A stretch of 64,000 bases of DNA from Klebsiella terrigena. Lineage in GTDB: Bacteria; Pseudomonadota; Gammaproteobacteria; Enterobacterales; Enterobacteriaceae. The position numbers were made by a program, and so were the translations under genes. The notes under the pieces were generated by a model. The model did no database searches and was not told the DNA's origin. It worked only from the letters and a program-made list of their open reading frames with translations. Within the stretch, counting starts at the first letter, position 1. The number at the start of each line of letters is the position of its first letter. The stretch spans positions 1-64,000 of the forward strand of contig NZ_BJNO01000027.1 of NCBI RefSeq assembly GCF_006539725.1, in the 5' to 3' direction. Of the stretch, positions 10,803 through 21,175 are shown in pieces.

Positions 10803-10826
10803 AAAAAAACGGCCCGAGTCACGGGC
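10803..10826 (-). terminator. Second terminator after the suc operon
   Basis: On the minus strand GCCCG-TGACT-CGGGC is followed after two bases by seven T residues, a compact intrinsic terminator. It lies about 65 bases beyond the SdhX terminator and would stop read-through from suc towards cydA. Confidence 0.65.
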
Positions 10827-10888
10827 GTTATTGATCGCCGTAGTCGGCGTAACGGAAAAGGTCGGAAATATTAGCGGGAGCGGCGCAT

Positions 10889-10912
10889 AAAAAAGGCCAC
10901 CGGAAGGTGGCC
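10889..10912 (-). terminator. Intrinsic terminator of sdh-suc and SdhX
   Basis: On the minus strand GGCCACC-TTCC-GGTGGCC is followed directly by TTTTTT. It ends the suc operon and forms the 3' end of SdhX, where the U tail would bind Hfq. Confidence 0.88.
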
Positions 10913-10984
10913 AACCATGTCGAAACTGGACCGGCCCCGAGCTATTCACTCTCAGCGATCGAATAGCAGGGGCCGTTTTATTAC
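10889..10984 (-). ncRNA. sdhX: SdhX (RybD) small RNA from the suc 3' end
   Basis: The segment directly after the sucD stop reads as two hairpins and a T run. The first stem pairs 10932-10947 with 10961-10975 in two 7-bp blocks. The second (10895-10912) is a 7-bp GC stem followed by six T residues. In E. coli the same place gives the Hfq-binding RNA SdhX, processed from the sdhCDAB-sucABCD transcript. Position, size (about 96 bases) and structure agree. The 5' end is inferred, since it depends on RNase E cleavage. Confidence 0.7.
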
Positions 10985-10986
10985 AT

Positions 10987-11856
10987 TTACTTAATGATAG
11001 ATTTCAGCGCTTCGCCGATGTCTGCCAGGCTACGAACGGTTTTCACACCGGCCGCTTCCAGGGCAGCAAACTTCTCGTCAGCCGTGCCTTTACCGCCGGC
11101 GATGATGGCGCCTGCGTGGCCCATACGCTTGCCTTTCGGCGCGGTCACACCGGCGATATAACCCACTACCGGCTTGGTTACGTGCTCTTTGATGTAGGCT
11201 GCCGCTTCTTCTTCAGCGCTGCCGCCGATCTCACCGATCATCACGATCGCTTCGGTCTGCGGGTCTTCCTGGAACAGCTTCAGGATATCGATGAAGTTAG
11301 AACCCGGGATCGGGTCACCGCCGATACCGACGCAGGTAGACTGGCCGAAGCCGTAGTCAGTAGTCTGCTTAACCGCTTCATAGGTCAGCGTACCGGAACG
11401 GGAAACGATACCCACTTTACCCGGCTGGTGAATGTGGCCCGGCATGATGCCGATTTTGCATGCGCCTGGGGTGATAACGCCCGGGCAGTTAGGGCCGATC
11501 ATGCGCACGCCGGCTTCATCCAGCTTCACCTTCACGGTCAGCATATCCAGCGTCGGGATACCTTCGGTGATGGTGATGATGAGCTTAATGCCCGCATCGA
11601 TAGCTTCCAGAATGGAGTCTTTGCAGAACGGAGCCGGTACGTAGATTACGGTCGCGGTTGCGCCGGTTGCGTCTACGGCTTCGCGCACGGTGTTGAACAC
11701 CGGCAGGCCCAGATGCGTGGTGCCGCCTTTGCCCGGCGTCACGCCGCCGACCATTTGCGTACCGTAAGCGATCGCTTGTTCGGAGTGGAAAGTCCCCTGG
11801 CTACCGGTGAAGCCCTGGCAGATAACCTTGGTGTTTTTATCAATTAAAATGGACAT
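10987..11856 (-). CDS. sucD: Succinyl-CoA synthetase alpha subunit
   Basis: A 289-residue TCA-cycle enzyme subunit that with SucC converts succinyl-CoA, ADP and phosphate to succinate, ATP and CoA. It has an N-terminal CoA-binding Rossmann domain ([10 protein letters not shown]) and the phosphorylated His in [11 protein letters not shown] near residue 247. Length equals E. coli SucD. Its ATG overlaps the sucC stop by one base (TAATG), typical of coupled translation of an alpha2-beta2 complex. Confidence 0.98.
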   Translation of the reverse strand: MSILIDKNTKVICQGFTGSQGTFHSEQAIAYGTQMVGGVTPGKGGTTHLGLPVFNTVREAVDATGATATVIYVPAPFCKDSILEAIDAGIKLIITITEGIPTLDMLTVKVKLDEAGVRMIGPNCPGVITPGACKIGIMPGHIHQPGKVGIVSRSGTLTYEAVKQTTDYGFGQSTCVGIGGDPIPGSNFIDILKLFQEDPQTEAIVMIGEIGGSAEEEAAAYIKEHVTKPVVGYIAGVTAPKGKRMGHAGAIIAGGKGTADEKFAALEAAGVKTVRSLADIGEALKSIIK

Positions 11857-13022
11857 TATTTCCCCTCCACTGCAGCAACAACCTGCTGCGCTGCGTCCGT
11901 CAGACTTTTCGCTGCAATAATATTCAGGCCGCTGTCAGCCAGTTTCTTCGCGCCCAGTTCGGCGTTGTTACCTTCCAGACGAACGACCACAGGAACGTTA
12001 ACGCCCACTTCCTCTACCGCGCCGATAATGCCGTCAGCGATAAGGTCGCAACGCACGATACCGCCGAAGATGTTAACCAGTACGGCTTTAACATTGCTGT
12101 CGGAAAGGATGATTTTAAACGCTTCGGTCACGCGCTCTTTGGTTGCGCCGCCGCCAACGTCAAGGAAGTTAGCCGGTTCGCCGCCGTGCAGCTTAACGAT
12201 GTCCATGGTGCCCATCGCCAGGCCTGCGCCGTTAACCATACAGCCGATATTGCCGTCCAGCGCAACGTAGTTCAGCTCCCACTGTGCAGCCTGAGCTTCA
12301 CGCGGATCTTCCTGAGACTGGTCGCGCATTTCGCGCAGATCCGGCTGACGGAACAGGGCATTGCCATCGGCGCCCAGCTTGCCGTCGAGGCAGATCAGGT
12401 CGCCCTGTTTGGTGATAACCAGCGGGTTGATTTCGATCAGCGCCAGATCGCGCTCGAGGAAAATATTCGCCAGACCCATGAAGATCTTGGTGAACTGCTG
12501 AACCTGCTTACCTTCCAGACCCAGTTTGAACGCCAGCTCACGGCCCTGGTAAGGCATCGGGCCCGCCAGCGGGTCGATAGCAATTTTGTGGATCAGGTGC
12601 GGCGTCTCTTCCGCCACTTTTTCGATTTCCACGCCGCCTTCGGTGGAAGCCATGAACACAACGCGACGGGAGCTACGGTCAACCACGGCGCCAAGATAGA
12701 GCTCTTTGGCGATATCGGTCGCCGCTTCAACCAGGATTTGGTTAACCGGCTGGCCGTGGGCATCCGTCTGGTAGGTCACCAGGCGTTTGCCCAGCCAATG
12801 TTCAGCAAATGCGCGAATGTCTTCTTTGCTGTTAACTACTTTCACACCGCCCGCTTTACCGCGGCCGCCAGCGTGAACCTGACATTTCACTACCCACGGA
12901 CCCGCACCGATTTTTGAAGCGGCTTCTTCTGCTTCGCGCGGAGTAGTACAGGCATAACCCACCGGCGCCGGTAAGCCATAGCGGGCAAACAGTTGTTTTG
13001 CCTGATATTCATGTAAGTTCAT
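11856..13022 (-). CDS. sucC: Succinyl-CoA synthetase beta subunit
   Basis: A 388-residue subunit with an N-terminal ATP-grasp fold ([16 protein letters not shown], then [17 protein letters not shown]) and a C-terminal flavodoxin-like domain containing [16 protein letters not shown]. It binds nucleotide and sets specificity. Length equals the E. coli protein. A 121-base gap with a GC-rich hairpin separates it from sucB. Confidence 0.98.
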   Translation of the reverse strand: MNLHEYQAKQLFARYGLPAPVGYACTTPREAEEAASKIGAGPWVVKCQVHAGGRGKAGGVKVVNSKEDIRAFAEHWLGKRLVTYQTDAHGQPVNQILVEAATDIAKELYLGAVVDRSSRRVVFMASTEGGVEIEKVAEETPHLIHKIAIDPLAGPMPYQGRELAFKLGLEGKQVQQFTKIFMGLANIFLERDLALIEINPLVITKQGDLICLDGKLGADGNALFRQPDLREMRDQSQEDPREAQAAQWELNYVALDGNIGCMVNGAGLAMGTMDIVKLHGGEPANFLDVGGGATKERVTEAFKIILSDSNVKAVLVNIFGGIVRCDLIADGIIGAVEEVGVNVPVVVRLEGNNAELGAKKLADSGLNIIAAKSLTDAAQQVVAAVEGK

Positions 13023-13108
13023 GTGTTCAGTCCATCCTTCAGGTAATCGTTATCATTTAGTCTGTAAGGCGATAAATCGCCGTTTACAGCGCTGATGATG
13101 TTTTTATT

Positions 13109-13136
13109 GGCCCGGCACGCTGAACGCCGCCGGGCC
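13109..13136 (-). other. GC hairpin between sucB and sucC
   Basis: GGCCCGGC and GCCGGGCC form an 8-bp perfect stem with a 12-base loop, eight bases after the sucB stop. A run of A, not T, follows in the leftward transcript. It is more likely an mRNA stabiliser between the 2-oxoglutarate dehydrogenase and succinyl-CoA synthetase halves of the operon than a terminator. Confidence 0.5.
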
Positions 13137-13143
13137 ATGATCG

Positions 13144-14364
13144 CTACACGTCCAGCAGCAGACGAGTCGGGTCTTCCAGCAGCTCTTTAATCGCTACCAG
13201 GAAGCCTACCGATTCACGTCCATCGATCAGACGGTGGTCGTAGGAGAGCGCGAGGTACATCATCGGCAGAATTTCTACCTTGCCATTGACCGCCATCGGA
13301 CGATCTTTAATAGCATGCATACCCAGAATTGCGCTCTGCGGTGGGTTGATGATTGGCGTAGACATCAGAGACCCGAAGACGCCGCCGTTGGTAATGGTGA
13401 AGTTACCGCCGATCAGATCGTCAACGGTCAGCTTGCCGTCGCGGCCTTTCAGTGCCAGCTCTTTAATATTCTTTTCGATATCCGCCATGCCCAGCAGATC
13501 GACATCGCGCAGAACCGGCGTTACCAGGCCACGCGGCGTCGATACGGCCATGCTGACGTCGAAGTAGTTGTGATAAACCACGTCGTCGCCATCGATGGAG
13601 GCGTTCACTTCCGGATAGCGCTTCAGCGCTTCCACGACCGCTTTCACGTAGAAGGACATAAAGCCCAGGCGGATGCCGTGACGTTTTTCGAACGCGTCGC
13701 CGTACTGCTTGCGCAGATCCATAATCGGCTTCATGTTGACTTCGTTGAAGGTCGTCAGCATGGCGGTAGAGTTTTTCGCTTCCAGCAGACGCTCGGCCAC
13801 GCGTTTGCGCAGACGGGTCATCGGAACGCGTTTTTCAGAGCGGTGGCCCAGCTGAGCAACCGGAGCAGCGGCCGCAGCCGGCGCCTTGGTTTCCGCTTTA
13901 GCCGGCGCTGCCGCCAGATGTTTTTCAACATCTTCACGGGTCAGACGGCCGCCAACGCCGGAGCCTTTGATCGCGCTCGCATCGAGGTTATGTTCAGCCA
14001 GCAGGCGACGGATCGCCGGGCTGAGCGCATCGTTACTCTGCTCTTCCAGAGAAGCCTGCTGACGCTGAGCCGGGGTGGACTCTTTCGCATCGGACTTGGC
14101 ACCGGACTCTTTGCCCGCGCTGTTGCCTTCACGCAGGCGGCCCAGAATTTGACGAGAAAGCACGGTTGCGCCTTCGTCTTCCAGCACTGCTTCCAGAATG
14201 CCGTCCGCTGATGCCGGTACTTCCAGTACCACTTTGTCAGTTTCGATTTCCACCAGCACTTCATCACGCTGGACGCTATCGCCCGGTTTTTTATGCCAGG
14301 TCGCAACGGTCGCGTCAGCTACGGACTCAGGCAGGTCGGGAACCAGAATATCTACGCTACTCAT
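13144..14364 (-). CDS. sucB: 2-oxoglutarate dehydrogenase E2, dihydrolipoyl succinyltransferase
   Basis: The core of the 2-oxoglutarate dehydrogenase complex (406 residues). A lipoyl domain (1-77) carries Lys44 in [12 protein letters not shown] peripheral subunit-binding domain (about 110-150, [16 protein letters not shown]) and an Ala/Pro linker lead to the catalytic domain, with the active-site motif YDHRLIDGR near the C-terminus. It transfers succinyl groups from lipoamide to CoA. It starts 14 bases after sucA. Confidence 0.98.
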   Translation of the reverse strand: MSSVDILVPDLPESVADATVATWHKKPGDSVQRDEVLVEIETDKVVLEVPASADGILEAVLEDEGATVLSRQILGRLREGNSAGKESGAKSDAKESTPAQRQQASLEEQSNDALSPAIRRLLAEHNLDASAIKGSGVGGRLTREDVEKHLAAAPAKAETKAPAAAAAPVAQLGHRSEKRVPMTRLRKRVAERLLEAKNSTAMLTTFNEVNMKPIMDLRKQYGDAFEKRHGIRLGFMSFYVKAVVEALKRYPEVNASIDGDDVVYHNYFDVSMAVSTPRGLVTPVLRDVDLLGMADIEKNIKELALKGRDGKLTVDDLIGGNFTITNGGVFGSLMSTPIINPPQSAILGMHAIKDRPMAVNGKVEILPMMYLALSYDHRLIDGRESVGFLVAIKELLEDPTRLLLDV

Positions 14365-14378
14365 TATGTATCCTTTAA

Positions 14379-17186
14379 TTAATCGACGTTCAGCGCGTCA
14401 TTGACCAGATCTTGTTGCTGTTTCTGGTGAACGGACATATATCCTACCGCCGGAGAGGCGGAGGCCGGGCGGCCTGCATAACGCAGAGAGGCCCCAAACG
14501 GAATCACTTCGCGGAAGTGATGCTGGCTGCAGTACCACGCGCCCTGGTTGAGCGGTTCTTCCTGACACCAGACAAAATCATGCACCTGCGCATAAGGCTT
14601 CAGCGCTTCCTGTACCGCCTGATGCGGGAACGGATAGAGCTGCTCTACGCGCACGATAGCGACATCTTTTTGGTCGTTCTTACGACGCTGCTCCAGCAGG
14701 TCGTAATAAACTTTACCAGAGCACAGTACCACGCGCTTCACGGCTTTCGGGTCGAGATCGTCCACTTCGCCGATAGCCGGCAGGAAGGTGCCGTTTGCCA
14801 GCTCGTCGAGGCTGGAAACCGCCAGCGGGTGGCGCAGCAGCGACTTCGGTGACATCACCACCAGCGGACGGCGCATACCGCGCAGCGCCTGACGACGCAG
14901 CATGTGGTAAACCTGTGCCGGGGTAGACGGGACGCAAACCTGCATATTCTGCTCGGCGCAGAGCTGCAGATAGCGCTCCAGACGCGCGGAGGAGTGCTCC
15001 GGGCCCTGGCCTTCGTAGCCGTGCGGCAGCAGCATCACCAGGCCACACATCCGGCCCCACTTCTGCTCGCCGGAGCTGATGAACTGGTCGATCACAACCT
15101 GAGCGCCGTTGGCGAAGTCACCGAACTGCGCTTCCCAGATAGTCAGGGTACGCGGTTCCGCAGTGGCATAGCCGTATTCAAACGCCAGTACCGCTTCTTC
15201 AGAGAGCACGGAGTCCCAGACTTTGAAATGCTCCTGGCCGTTGTGCACGTGCTGCAGCGGAATATAGGTTGAGCCGTTCACCTGGTTATGAATAACCGAG
15301 TGGCGGTGGAAGAAGGTGCCGCGACCGGAGTCCTCACCGGACAGACGAATCGGAATGCCTTCATCAACCAGCGTCGCGTAGGCCAGGTTTTCCGCCGCGC
15401 CCCAGTCAAACAGCTTCTCGCCGGCCGCCATCGCCTGACGATCGCCGTAAATTTTGGCGACGCGAGACTGCATTTCAATGCTTTCAGGCACGGTGCTGAT
15501 GCGCTTAGCCAGTTCCTGCAGGCGCTTCATCTCTACCTTGCTCGGGTAGCTCTCATCCCACTCGTGGTTGAGGTACGGCGACCAGGTAAAGGAGTGCAGG
15601 TTCATCGGACGCCACTCTTCTACCACGCATTCGCCGGCATCCAGCGCGTCGCGGTAGAGGTTGACCTGCTCGGTTGCATCTTCCAGCGTCGAAACTTTGT
15701 CCTGCTCAAGTTTGTCAGCATAGATTTTGCGCGGAGTCGGATGCTTTTTGATTTTCTGATACATCAGCGGCTGGGTTGCGCTCGGCTCATCGGCTTCGTT
15801 ATGGCCGTGACGGCGGTAGCACACCAGGTCGATCAGAACATCGCGTTTAAAGGTATTGCGGAAATCCAGCGCCAGGCGGGTAACGAAAGCCACGGCTTCC
15901 GGGTCATCCGCGTTAACGTGGAAGATCGGCGCCTGAACCATTTTACCGATATCGGTACAGTACGGCGTAGAGCGCGCGTCCAGCGGGTTCGAGGTCGTGA
16001 AGCCCACCTGGTTGTTGATAACAATACGTACGGTACCGCCCACTTCGTAACCGCGGGCTTTCGACATGTTCAGGGTTTCCTGAACCACGCCCTGACCGGT
16101 GATCGCGGCGTCGCCGTGAATGGTAATCGGCAGTACTTTATTGCTGCTTGGCTCGTCAAGACGATCCAGACGGGCGCGCACGGAACCGATAACCACCGGG
16201 CTGACGATTTCAAGGTGCGACGGGTTAAACGCCAGCGCAAGGTGTACCAGACCGCCTTCGGTTTCCATATCGGAAGAGAAGCCCATGTGGTACTTCACGT
16301 CGCCGGTGCCGAGGTGTTCTTTATGCTTGCCGGCGAACTCGTCAAACAGATCCTGCGGCTTTTTACCAAGGACGTTGACCAGCACGTTCAGACGACCGCG
16401 GTGCGCCATGCCCAGCACCACTTCGCGGGTGCCGCTTTTGCCAGCGTGGCGGATCATCTCTTTGAGCATCGGGATCAGCGCATCGCCGCCTTCCAGCGAG
16501 AAGCGTTTCGCGCCCGGGAATTTCGCGCCGAGGTAGCGTTCCAGACCTTCAGCGGCGGTCAGTTCGCTTAAGAAGCGTTTTTTCTCTGCCGCGCTAAAGC
16601 TGGCTTTCCCTGCTACCGATTCAATACGCTGCTGGATCCAGCGCTTCTCTTCGGTAGAGGTGATATGCATGTATTCCGCGCCGATAGCACCGCAGTAGGT
16701 CTGTTTGAGCGCTGACAGCAGCTCGCCCAGCTTCATCGTATCTTTACCGATGGCAAAGGAACCTACGTTATAACTTTCCTGGAAATCGGCCTCGGTCAAA
16801 TCGTGATATGCCGGGTCTAAATCTGCCACTCTATCCTGTTTCCACAGTCCCAGCGGATCGAGATTCGCATGCTGGTGACCGCGGAAGCGATAGGCGTTGA
16901 TGAGCTGCAGGACTTTAACCTGCTTCACATTGGTGTCAGGGTCGGAAATCGAAGAAGTGTAACGTGAGGCATCCTTCGCCAATCGACGGAAATAATCACG
17001 CGTTTTGGAATGAAATTGATCCGGTTTGACTCCGGTGCCAGGTAACTGCTGGAACATAGAACGCCAGTTGGCGTCAACAGAGTCAGGATCGGTTAAGAAG
17101 TCTTCATAGAGCTGTTCTATCCAGCTCTGGTTCGAACCAGAGAGGTAAGAAGAGTCCAGCCAGGCTTTCATTGCGCCGTTCTGCAT
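14379..17186 (-). CDS. sucA: 2-oxoglutarate dehydrogenase E1 component
   Basis: A 935-residue thiamine-diphosphate enzyme that decarboxylates 2-oxoglutarate and transfers succinyl to SucB-bound lipoamide. Features include the N-terminal E2-binding tail, [20 protein letters not shown], the ThDP region with [17 protein letters not shown], and the C-terminal transketolase-like half ([11 protein letters not shown]). Length compares with 933 in E. coli. A large gap with ERIC-type palindromes precedes it, so it may also have its own promoter. Confidence 0.98.
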   Translation of the reverse strand: MQNGAMKAWLDSSYLSGSNQSWIEQLYEDFLTDPDSVDANWRSMFQQLPGTGVKPDQFHSKTRDYFRRLAKDASRYTSSISDPDTNVKQVKVLQLINAYRFRGHQHANLDPLGLWKQDRVADLDPAYHDLTEADFQESYNVGSFAIGKDTMKLGELLSALKQTYCGAIGAEYMHITSTEEKRWIQQRIESVAGKASFSAAEKKRFLSELTAAEGLERYLGAKFPGAKRFSLEGGDALIPMLKEMIRHAGKSGTREVVLGMAHRGRLNVLVNVLGKKPQDLFDEFAGKHKEHLGTGDVKYHMGFSSDMETEGGLVHLALAFNPSHLEIVSPVVIGSVRARLDRLDEPSSNKVLPITIHGDAAITGQGVVQETLNMSKARGYEVGGTVRIVINNQVGFTTSNPLDARSTPYCTDIGKMVQAPIFHVNADDPEAVAFVTRLALDFRNTFKRDVLIDLVCYRRHGHNEADEPSATQPLMYQKIKKHPTPRKIYADKLEQDKVSTLEDATEQVNLYRDALDAGECVVEEWRPMNLHSFTWSPYLNHEWDESYPSKVEMKRLQELAKRISTVPESIEMQSRVAKIYGDRQAMAAGEKLFDWGAAENLAYATLVDEGIPIRLSGEDSGRGTFFHRHSVIHNQVNGSTYIPLQHVHNGQEHFKVWDSVLSEEAVLAFEYGYATAEPRTLTIWEAQFGDFANGAQVVIDQFISSGEQKWGRMCGLVMLLPHGYEGQGPEHSSARLERYLQLCAEQNMQVCVPSTPAQVYHMLRRQALRGMRRPLVVMSPKSLLRHPLAVSSLDELANGTFLPAIGEVDDLDPKAVKRVVLCSGKVYYDLLEQRRKNDQKDVAIVRVEQLYPFPHQAVQEALKPYAQVHDFVWCQEEPLNQGAWYCSQHHFREVIPFGASLRYAGRPASASPAVGYMSVHQKQQQDLVNDALNVD

Positions 17187-17305
17187 CGTGATCCCTTAAG
17201 CATTTATATGCTTATTTCGCCGTAGAAACTACCACGCACATGGATTGTACGTGCCGGGGTTCACTCATTACGGACGAGTTGTGGCTTCTGCGTCCGCTAA
17301 GGAAC

Positions 17306-17470
17306 CTTTAAAAACTGCCATTAATCTTCGGCGTTCAGGCTGCGGTTGCGTTAGCTGCCTTCACTTACCCCGGTCACACAGTTCACTATGCTCCCTGGGA
17401 TGCGTTCAGTTGCCGCCTTACCTCGCTCTGAACGCCTTGATTACTGGTACATATTTGGCGGTTTTTAAAG
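17306..17470. repeat. Long palindromic ERIC-like element between sdhB and sucA
   Basis: A 165-base nested palindrome. The outer arms 17306-17320 and 17456-17470 match at 14 of 15 bases, and the inner arms 17330-17338 and 17428-17436 match perfectly (GGCGTTCAG / CTGAACGCC). The centre resembles a diverged ERIC core (CACTTACCCCGGTCAC). Its size fits the ERIC/MITE class. In the leftward mRNA it would form a large hairpin between sdhB and sucA. Confidence 0.6.
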
Positions 17471-17480
17471 ATTTCCTGCC

Positions 17481-17605
17481 ATCCCCTTCATACTTCAAGT
17501 TACATGTGCGTTGGCTTTCCTCACTCACCCCAGTCACTTACTTGAGTAAGCTCCTGAGGATTCGCGGCGTCGCCGCCTTCCTGTAACCCGAATTATTTAG
17601 GGTAT
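17481..17605. repeat. ERIC element between sdhB and sucA
   Basis: A near full-length ERIC of about 125 bases. It contains CACTCACCCCAGTCACTTAC and GTAAGCTCCTGAGGATTC, and the terminal arms (ATCCCCTTCATACTTCAAG and CCCGAATTATTTAGGGTAT) are imperfect inverted copies. It follows the preceding palindrome after ten bases, so two long hairpins stand in tandem in this 507-base gap. Confidence 0.85.
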
Positions 17606-17648
17606 TCATTTCCCGGCGGCACAAACGCTGCCGGGGCTACTGCTTCGG

Positions 17649-17683
17649 GTAGCCCGGATAAGCGATAGCGCCATCCGGGACAG
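17649..17683. repeat. REP-type palindrome after sdhB
   Basis: CCCGGAT (17653-17659) and ATCCGGG (17673-17679) enclose AAGCG-type sequence, the form of enterobacterial repetitive extragenic palindromes. It lies about ten bases after the sdhB stop. A second GC hairpin (CCCGGC/GCCGGG, 17611-17636) is next to it. Such elements stabilise upstream mRNA and may favour sdh over suc output. Confidence 0.65.
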
Positions 17684-17693
17684 ACCGGGTTAC

Positions 17694-18410
17694 TTACGCA
17701 CTGCGCTGCAGCAACATCGACTTGATATGGCCGATAGCGCGCGTCGGGTTCAATCCCTTAGGACAAACACTGACGCAGTTCATAATGCTATGACAGCGGA
17801 ATACGCTGAAAGCATCGCTTAACCCTTCCAGGCGGCTGTCGGTTTCGGTATCGCGGCTGTCGATCAGGAAGCGATACGCCGCCAGTAAACCTGCCGGGCC
17901 GACAAACTTGTCCGGGTTCCACCAGAACGACGGGCAGGACGTTGAACAACATGCGCACAGAATACACTCGTACAGTCCGTCGAGTTTCTCACGCTGCTCC
18001 GGCATCTGCAGATGCTCACGAGCCGGAGGATTTTGCCCATTATTCAACAAGTAAGGCTTAATCTTCTCATATTGTGCATAGAATTGCCCCATGTCTACAA
18101 CCAAATCGCGGATAACCGGTAAACCTGGCAGCGGACGGATAACAATTTTCTTGCCCGGCTGATTCAGCGCGGAGATCGGCGTGATGCACGCCAGACCGTT
18201 TTTACCATTCATGTTCAGACCGTCGGAGCCACAGACCCCTTCACGGCAGGAACGACGAAATGAGAGCGACGGGTCTTTTTCCTTCAGCTGCATCAGCGCG
18301 TCCAGCAGCATCATGTCGCGACCTTCTTCCGCTTCCAGGGTGTAATCCTGCATATGCGGAGCATCGTCAACGTCCGGGTTATAACGATAAATTGAAAACT
18401 CGAGTTTCAT
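17694..18410 (-). CDS. sdhB: Succinate dehydrogenase iron-sulfur subunit
   Basis: A 238-residue subunit that passes electrons from SdhA to quinone through three clusters. Cys motifs are SCREGVCGSDG for [2Fe-2S] in the N-terminal ferredoxin domain, CILCACCSTSCPSFW, and CHSIMNCVSVCPKGLNP for [4Fe-4S] and [3Fe-4S]. Length equals E. coli SdhB. It is the last sdh gene, 15 bases after sdhA, and is probably read through to suc. Confidence 0.98.
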   Translation of the reverse strand: MKLEFSIYRYNPDVDDAPHMQDYTLEAEEGRDMMLLDALMQLKEKDPSLSFRRSCREGVCGSDGLNMNGKNGLACITPISALNQPGKKIVIRPLPGLPVIRDLVVDMGQFYAQYEKIKPYLLNNGQNPPAREHLQMPEQREKLDGLYECILCACCSTSCPSFWWNPDKFVGPAGLLAAYRFLIDSRDTETDSRLEGLSDAFSVFRCHSIMNCVSVCPKGLNPTRAIGHIKSMLLQRSA

Positions 18411-18425
18411 TTTCCTGTCTCCGCA

Positions 18426-20192
18426 TTAATAAGTACGAATCTTCGGCGGGAATGCCGGGCGCAGTTTCGGTTGCATGTTGACGCTACGACGCGTCATCGC
18501 TTCCGACTCTGGCAGGTACAGGGAATGGCACAGCCAGTTTTCATCGTCACGTTCCGGGAAGTCGAAGCGGCTATGCGCACCACGGCTTTCGGTACGGAAG
18601 TTTGCCGACACCGCGGTGGCGTAAGCAGTTTCCATCAGGTTATCCAGCTCCAGGCACTCGACGCGCTGGGTGTTGAACTCGCTTGAGGTATCGTCCAGGC
18701 GCGCATTTTTCAGACGCTCGCGGATCGCCTTCAGCTGCTCAAGCCCTTTCGCCATCGCATCACCTTCGCGGAACACCGAGAAGTTGTGCTGCATACATTC
18801 CTGCAGCGCTTTGCGGATCTCGGCCGGGTCTTCACCGTTACGGTTGCCGTTCCAGCGGTTGAGGCGCGCCAGGGAAGCGTCGATCTCTTCTTCCGTCGCG
18901 TCGCGAAGCTCGCCCTGTTCGGCGATAGATTCCTGCAGATGTACGCCGACCGCGCGGCCGAACACCACCAGGTCAAGCAGCGAGTTACCGCCCAGACGGT
19001 TAGCGCCGTGAACCGATACGCAGGCGATTTCACCGACGGCGAACAGCCCAGGAATAACCACATCTTCGCCCTGCGCGTTAACGGTCAGCGCCTGGCCGCT
19101 TACGCGGGTCGGAATACCGCCCATCATGTAGTGGCAGGTTGGGATAACCGGAATCGGCTCTTTCACCGGGTCAACGTGCGCAAAGGTGCGGGACAGTTCA
19201 AGGATACCCGGCAGGCGGGATTCGAGAACTTCTTTACCCAGGTGGTCAAGCTTCAGCTTGGCGTGCGGGCCCCACGGACCGTCGCAGCCGCGACCTTCGC
19301 GGATTTCGATCATGATGGAACGCGCCACCACGTCACGACCCGCCAGGTCTTTCGCATTCGGAGCATAGCGCTCCATAAAGCGTTCGCCGTGTTTATTCAG
19401 CAGATAGCCGCCTTCACCGCGGCAGCCTTCGGTGACCAGAACCCCGGCCCCGGCGATACCGGTTGGGTGGAACTGCCACATTTCCATATCCTGCACCGGC
19501 ACGCCGGCGCGGATCGCCATCCCAACGCCATCACCGGTATTGATGTGGGCGTTGGTGGTGGATTGATAAATACGACCTGCACCACCGGTAGCCAGCACGG
19601 TTGCGCGGGCCTTGAAGTACACCACTTCGCCGGTTTCGATACACAGCGCGGTACAGCCAACGATGGCACCGTCGGCGTTTTTCACCAGATCCAGCGCGTA
19701 CCATTCGGAGAAGATAGTGGTGTGGTTTTTCAGGTTTTGCTGATACAGCGTATGCAGCAGGGCGTGGCCGGTACGGTCAGCTGCCGCCGCGGTACGTGCC
19801 GCCTGCTCGCCGCCGAAGTTTTTCGACTGGCCGCCAAACGGACGTTGATAAATGGTGCCATCTTCGAGGCGCGAGAACGGCAGGCCCATATGATCCAGTT
19901 CGAGAATCGCTTCCGGACCGGTTTTGCACATATATTCAATGGCGTCCTGGTCACCAATGTAGTCCGACCCTTTAACGGTGTCGTACATGTGCCATTCCCA
20001 GTTATCTTCATGGGTATTACCGAGCGCAACGGTGATGCCACCCTGCGCGGAAACGGTATGGGAACGAGTAGGGAACACTTTGGAGAGCAGCGCACAGGAC
20101 TGGCCGCTCTGGGAAATCTGCAGCGCCGCGCGCATACCTGCGCCACCGGCACCAATCACAACAGCATCAAATTCTCTGACAGGCAATTTCAT
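18426..20192 (-). CDS. sdhA: Succinate dehydrogenase flavoprotein subunit
   Basis: A 588-residue subunit that oxidises succinate to fumarate. It has the FAD-binding motif [13 protein letters not shown] (11-23), His45 in [10 protein letters not shown] as the covalent FAD site, and catalytic-region HPTGIAGAG and [16 protein letters not shown] placed the start at MKLPVREF because it overlaps the sdhD stop by one base (TAATG) and matches E. coli. A start four codons earlier is possible. Confidence 0.98.
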   Translation of the reverse strand: MKLPVREFDAVVIGAGGAGMRAALQISQSGQSCALLSKVFPTRSHTVSAQGGITVALGNTHEDNWEWHMYDTVKGSDYIGDQDAIEYMCKTGPEAILELDHMGLPFSRLEDGTIYQRPFGGQSKNFGGEQAARTAAAADRTGHALLHTLYQQNLKNHTTIFSEWYALDLVKNADGAIVGCTALCIETGEVVYFKARATVLATGGAGRIYQSTTNAHINTGDGVGMAIRAGVPVQDMEMWQFHPTGIAGAGVLVTEGCRGEGGYLLNKHGERFMERYAPNAKDLAGRDVVARSIMIEIREGRGCDGPWGPHAKLKLDHLGKEVLESRLPGILELSRTFAHVDPVKEPIPVIPTCHYMMGGIPTRVSGQALTVNAQGEDVVIPGLFAVGEIACVSVHGANRLGGNSLLDLVVFGRAVGVHLQESIAEQGELRDATEEEIDASLARLNRWNGNRNGEDPAEIRKALQECMQHNFSVFREGDAMAKGLEQLKAIRERLKNARLDDTSSEFNTQRVECLELDNLMETAYATAVSANFRTESRGAHSRFDFPERDDENWLCHSLYLPESEAMTRRSVNMQPKLRPAFPPKIRTY

Positions 20193-20539
20193 TACACACC
20201 CCACACCACAACAAATCCATAAAGAACGTAAGCCACCAGCGCAACGACGATAAGCAGTTGCAGAACCAGGCGCACAGCCAGTGGTTTAACGTAGTCCGTC
20301 AGTACCTGCCACATACCGATCCAGGCGTGGATCAGGATGGAGACGAGGGCCAACAGGGTGAAGACTTTAGTGAACGCGGAGGAGAAAAAACCCGTCCAGA
20401 CTTCCCATGAGATTTCACCCGTGGTGGCAAAGAAGCCGACCATATAGATGATGTAGAGGGTCAGAACGATAGCGGTAGCACGAACCAGAATGAAGTCATG
20501 TACGCCGTTGCGTCCCAGTGCTGAGGCGTTGCTTACCAT
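20192..20539 (-). CDS. sdhD: Succinate dehydrogenase membrane anchor SdhD
   Basis: A 115-residue inner-membrane subunit with three helices that, with SdhC, binds haem b and ubiquinone. His71 in ILIHAWIG is the position of the haem-ligand/Q-site helix, and Tyr83 in LTDYVKP is the quinone-contacting Tyr of the family. The start is [12 protein letters not shown]. It overlaps the end of sdhC by 7 bases and the start of sdhA by one. Confidence 0.97.
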   Translation of the reverse strand: MVSNASALGRNGVHDFILVRATAIVLTLYIIYMVGFFATTGEISWEVWTGFFSSAFTKVFTLLALVSILIHAWIGMWQVLTDYVKPLAVRLVLQLLIVVALVAYVLYGFVVVWGV

Positions 20540-20922
20540 ACGAGGACTCCTGCGAGAAGTGAAAGCACGACAGTAATAACAAAAGAAATCCTGGCGGAGC
20601 GTGTCCCTACTTCGAGGGTTTCTTCCAGATAGCCAAAGTCCATCATCAGGTGGCGGATACCGACCACTGCGTGATAAGCCAATGCGGTCAGAATGCCCCA
20701 CATAATGAATTTCACGAAGAAGCTATCCATAATGGATGCCGCAGTGAGGAAACCTTCGGGAGAGGAAAGGCTGGTGCCCAGCAACCAAAGCAGAATCCCG
20801 ACCGCCACGAAGGTGATCACACCGGATACGCGATGGAGAATGGACGCTATCGCCGTGATTGGGAACCGGATCGTTTGCAGATCCAGATTGACAGGTCTTT
20901 GTTTTTTCACATTTCTTACCAT
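20533..20922 (-). CDS. sdhC: Succinate dehydrogenase cytochrome b556 subunit SdhC
   Basis: A 129-residue membrane subunit with three helices. It contains the family signature ILHRVSGV (28-35) and His84 in [11 protein letters not shown], the haem ligand. The start is [10 protein letters not shown], matching E. coli; a frame extension of five codons upstream is ignored. It is the first gene of the sdhCDAB-sucABCD transcript. In E. coli the leader of sdhC is a target of several small RNAs, including RyhB and Spot 42. Confidence 0.97.
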   Translation of the reverse strand: MVRNVKKQRPVNLDLQTIRFPITAIASILHRVSGVITFVAVGILLWLLGTSLSSPEGFLTAASIMDSFFVKFIMWGILTALAYHAVVGIRHLMMDFGYLEETLEVGTRSARISFVITVVLSLLAGVLVW

Positions 20923-21094
20923 GAATAACGCCCACATGCTGTTCTTATTGTTTCCTTCCTCCGGTCTGCTTGCGGGTCAGACAGCGTCCTTTCTATAACC
21001 TGTAGTCATGAATAAACTCCTTTTCAGGAGCGAAAACGTGACCAAACAACGCTGGGTGGCTCGGGATTGCAGGGTGTTCCGGAGACCTGGCGGC

Positions 21095-21123
21095 AGTATA
21101 GGCCGTTCACAAAATCATTACAA
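21095..21123 (-). promoter_or_regulatory. Promoter of the sdhCDAB-suc operon
   Basis: On the minus strand TTGTAA (21118-21123) and TATACT (21095-21100) are 17 bases apart, a good sigma-70 match. It predicts a leader of roughly 165 bases before sdhC. The -35 is embedded in GGTTAATTGTAATG, which resembles ArcA-binding sequence and fits the known anaerobic repression of sdh by ArcA. Confidence 0.7.
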
Positions 21124-21161
21124 TTAACCTACATATAGTTTGTCGGGTTTTGTCCCGAACA

Positions 21162-21175
21162 GTGATCAAAGTCAC
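21162..21175. promoter_or_regulatory. CRP-type site in the sdhC-gltA gap
   Basis: GTGA-TCAAAG-TCAC has both half-site cores of the cAMP-CRP consensus at the right spacing. It lies about 80 bases upstream of the predicted sdhC transcript start, and CRP is known to affect sdh in E. coli. The rest of the 651-base interval (20923-21573) is leader and promoter DNA for the two divergent units. I could not place gltA promoters with confidence. Confidence 0.65.

Larger units (their letters stand above)
9713..10888. other. Non-coding region between cydA and the suc operon
   Basis: About 1.2 kb with no gene I can support. In E. coli this interval holds mngR, mngA and mngB, which are absent. The cydA side (9713 to about 10340) is A+T-rich leader and promoter DNA with an FNR box. 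From 10430 to 10745 the sequence is A+T-rich with no recognisable feature; a 94-codon open frame there lacks a ribosome binding site and a recognisable product. A hairpin/T-run pair at 10803-10826 follows the suc terminator. Confidence 0.7.

Noticed and set aside
15288-16571. 427-codon frame opposite sucA
   Set aside because: Antisense to a well-supported core gene; long frames opposite GC-rich genes with strong codon bias are common. No family resemblance.
18786-20222. 478-codon frame opposite sdhA
   Set aside because: Antisense shadow of sdhA with no recognisable domain.
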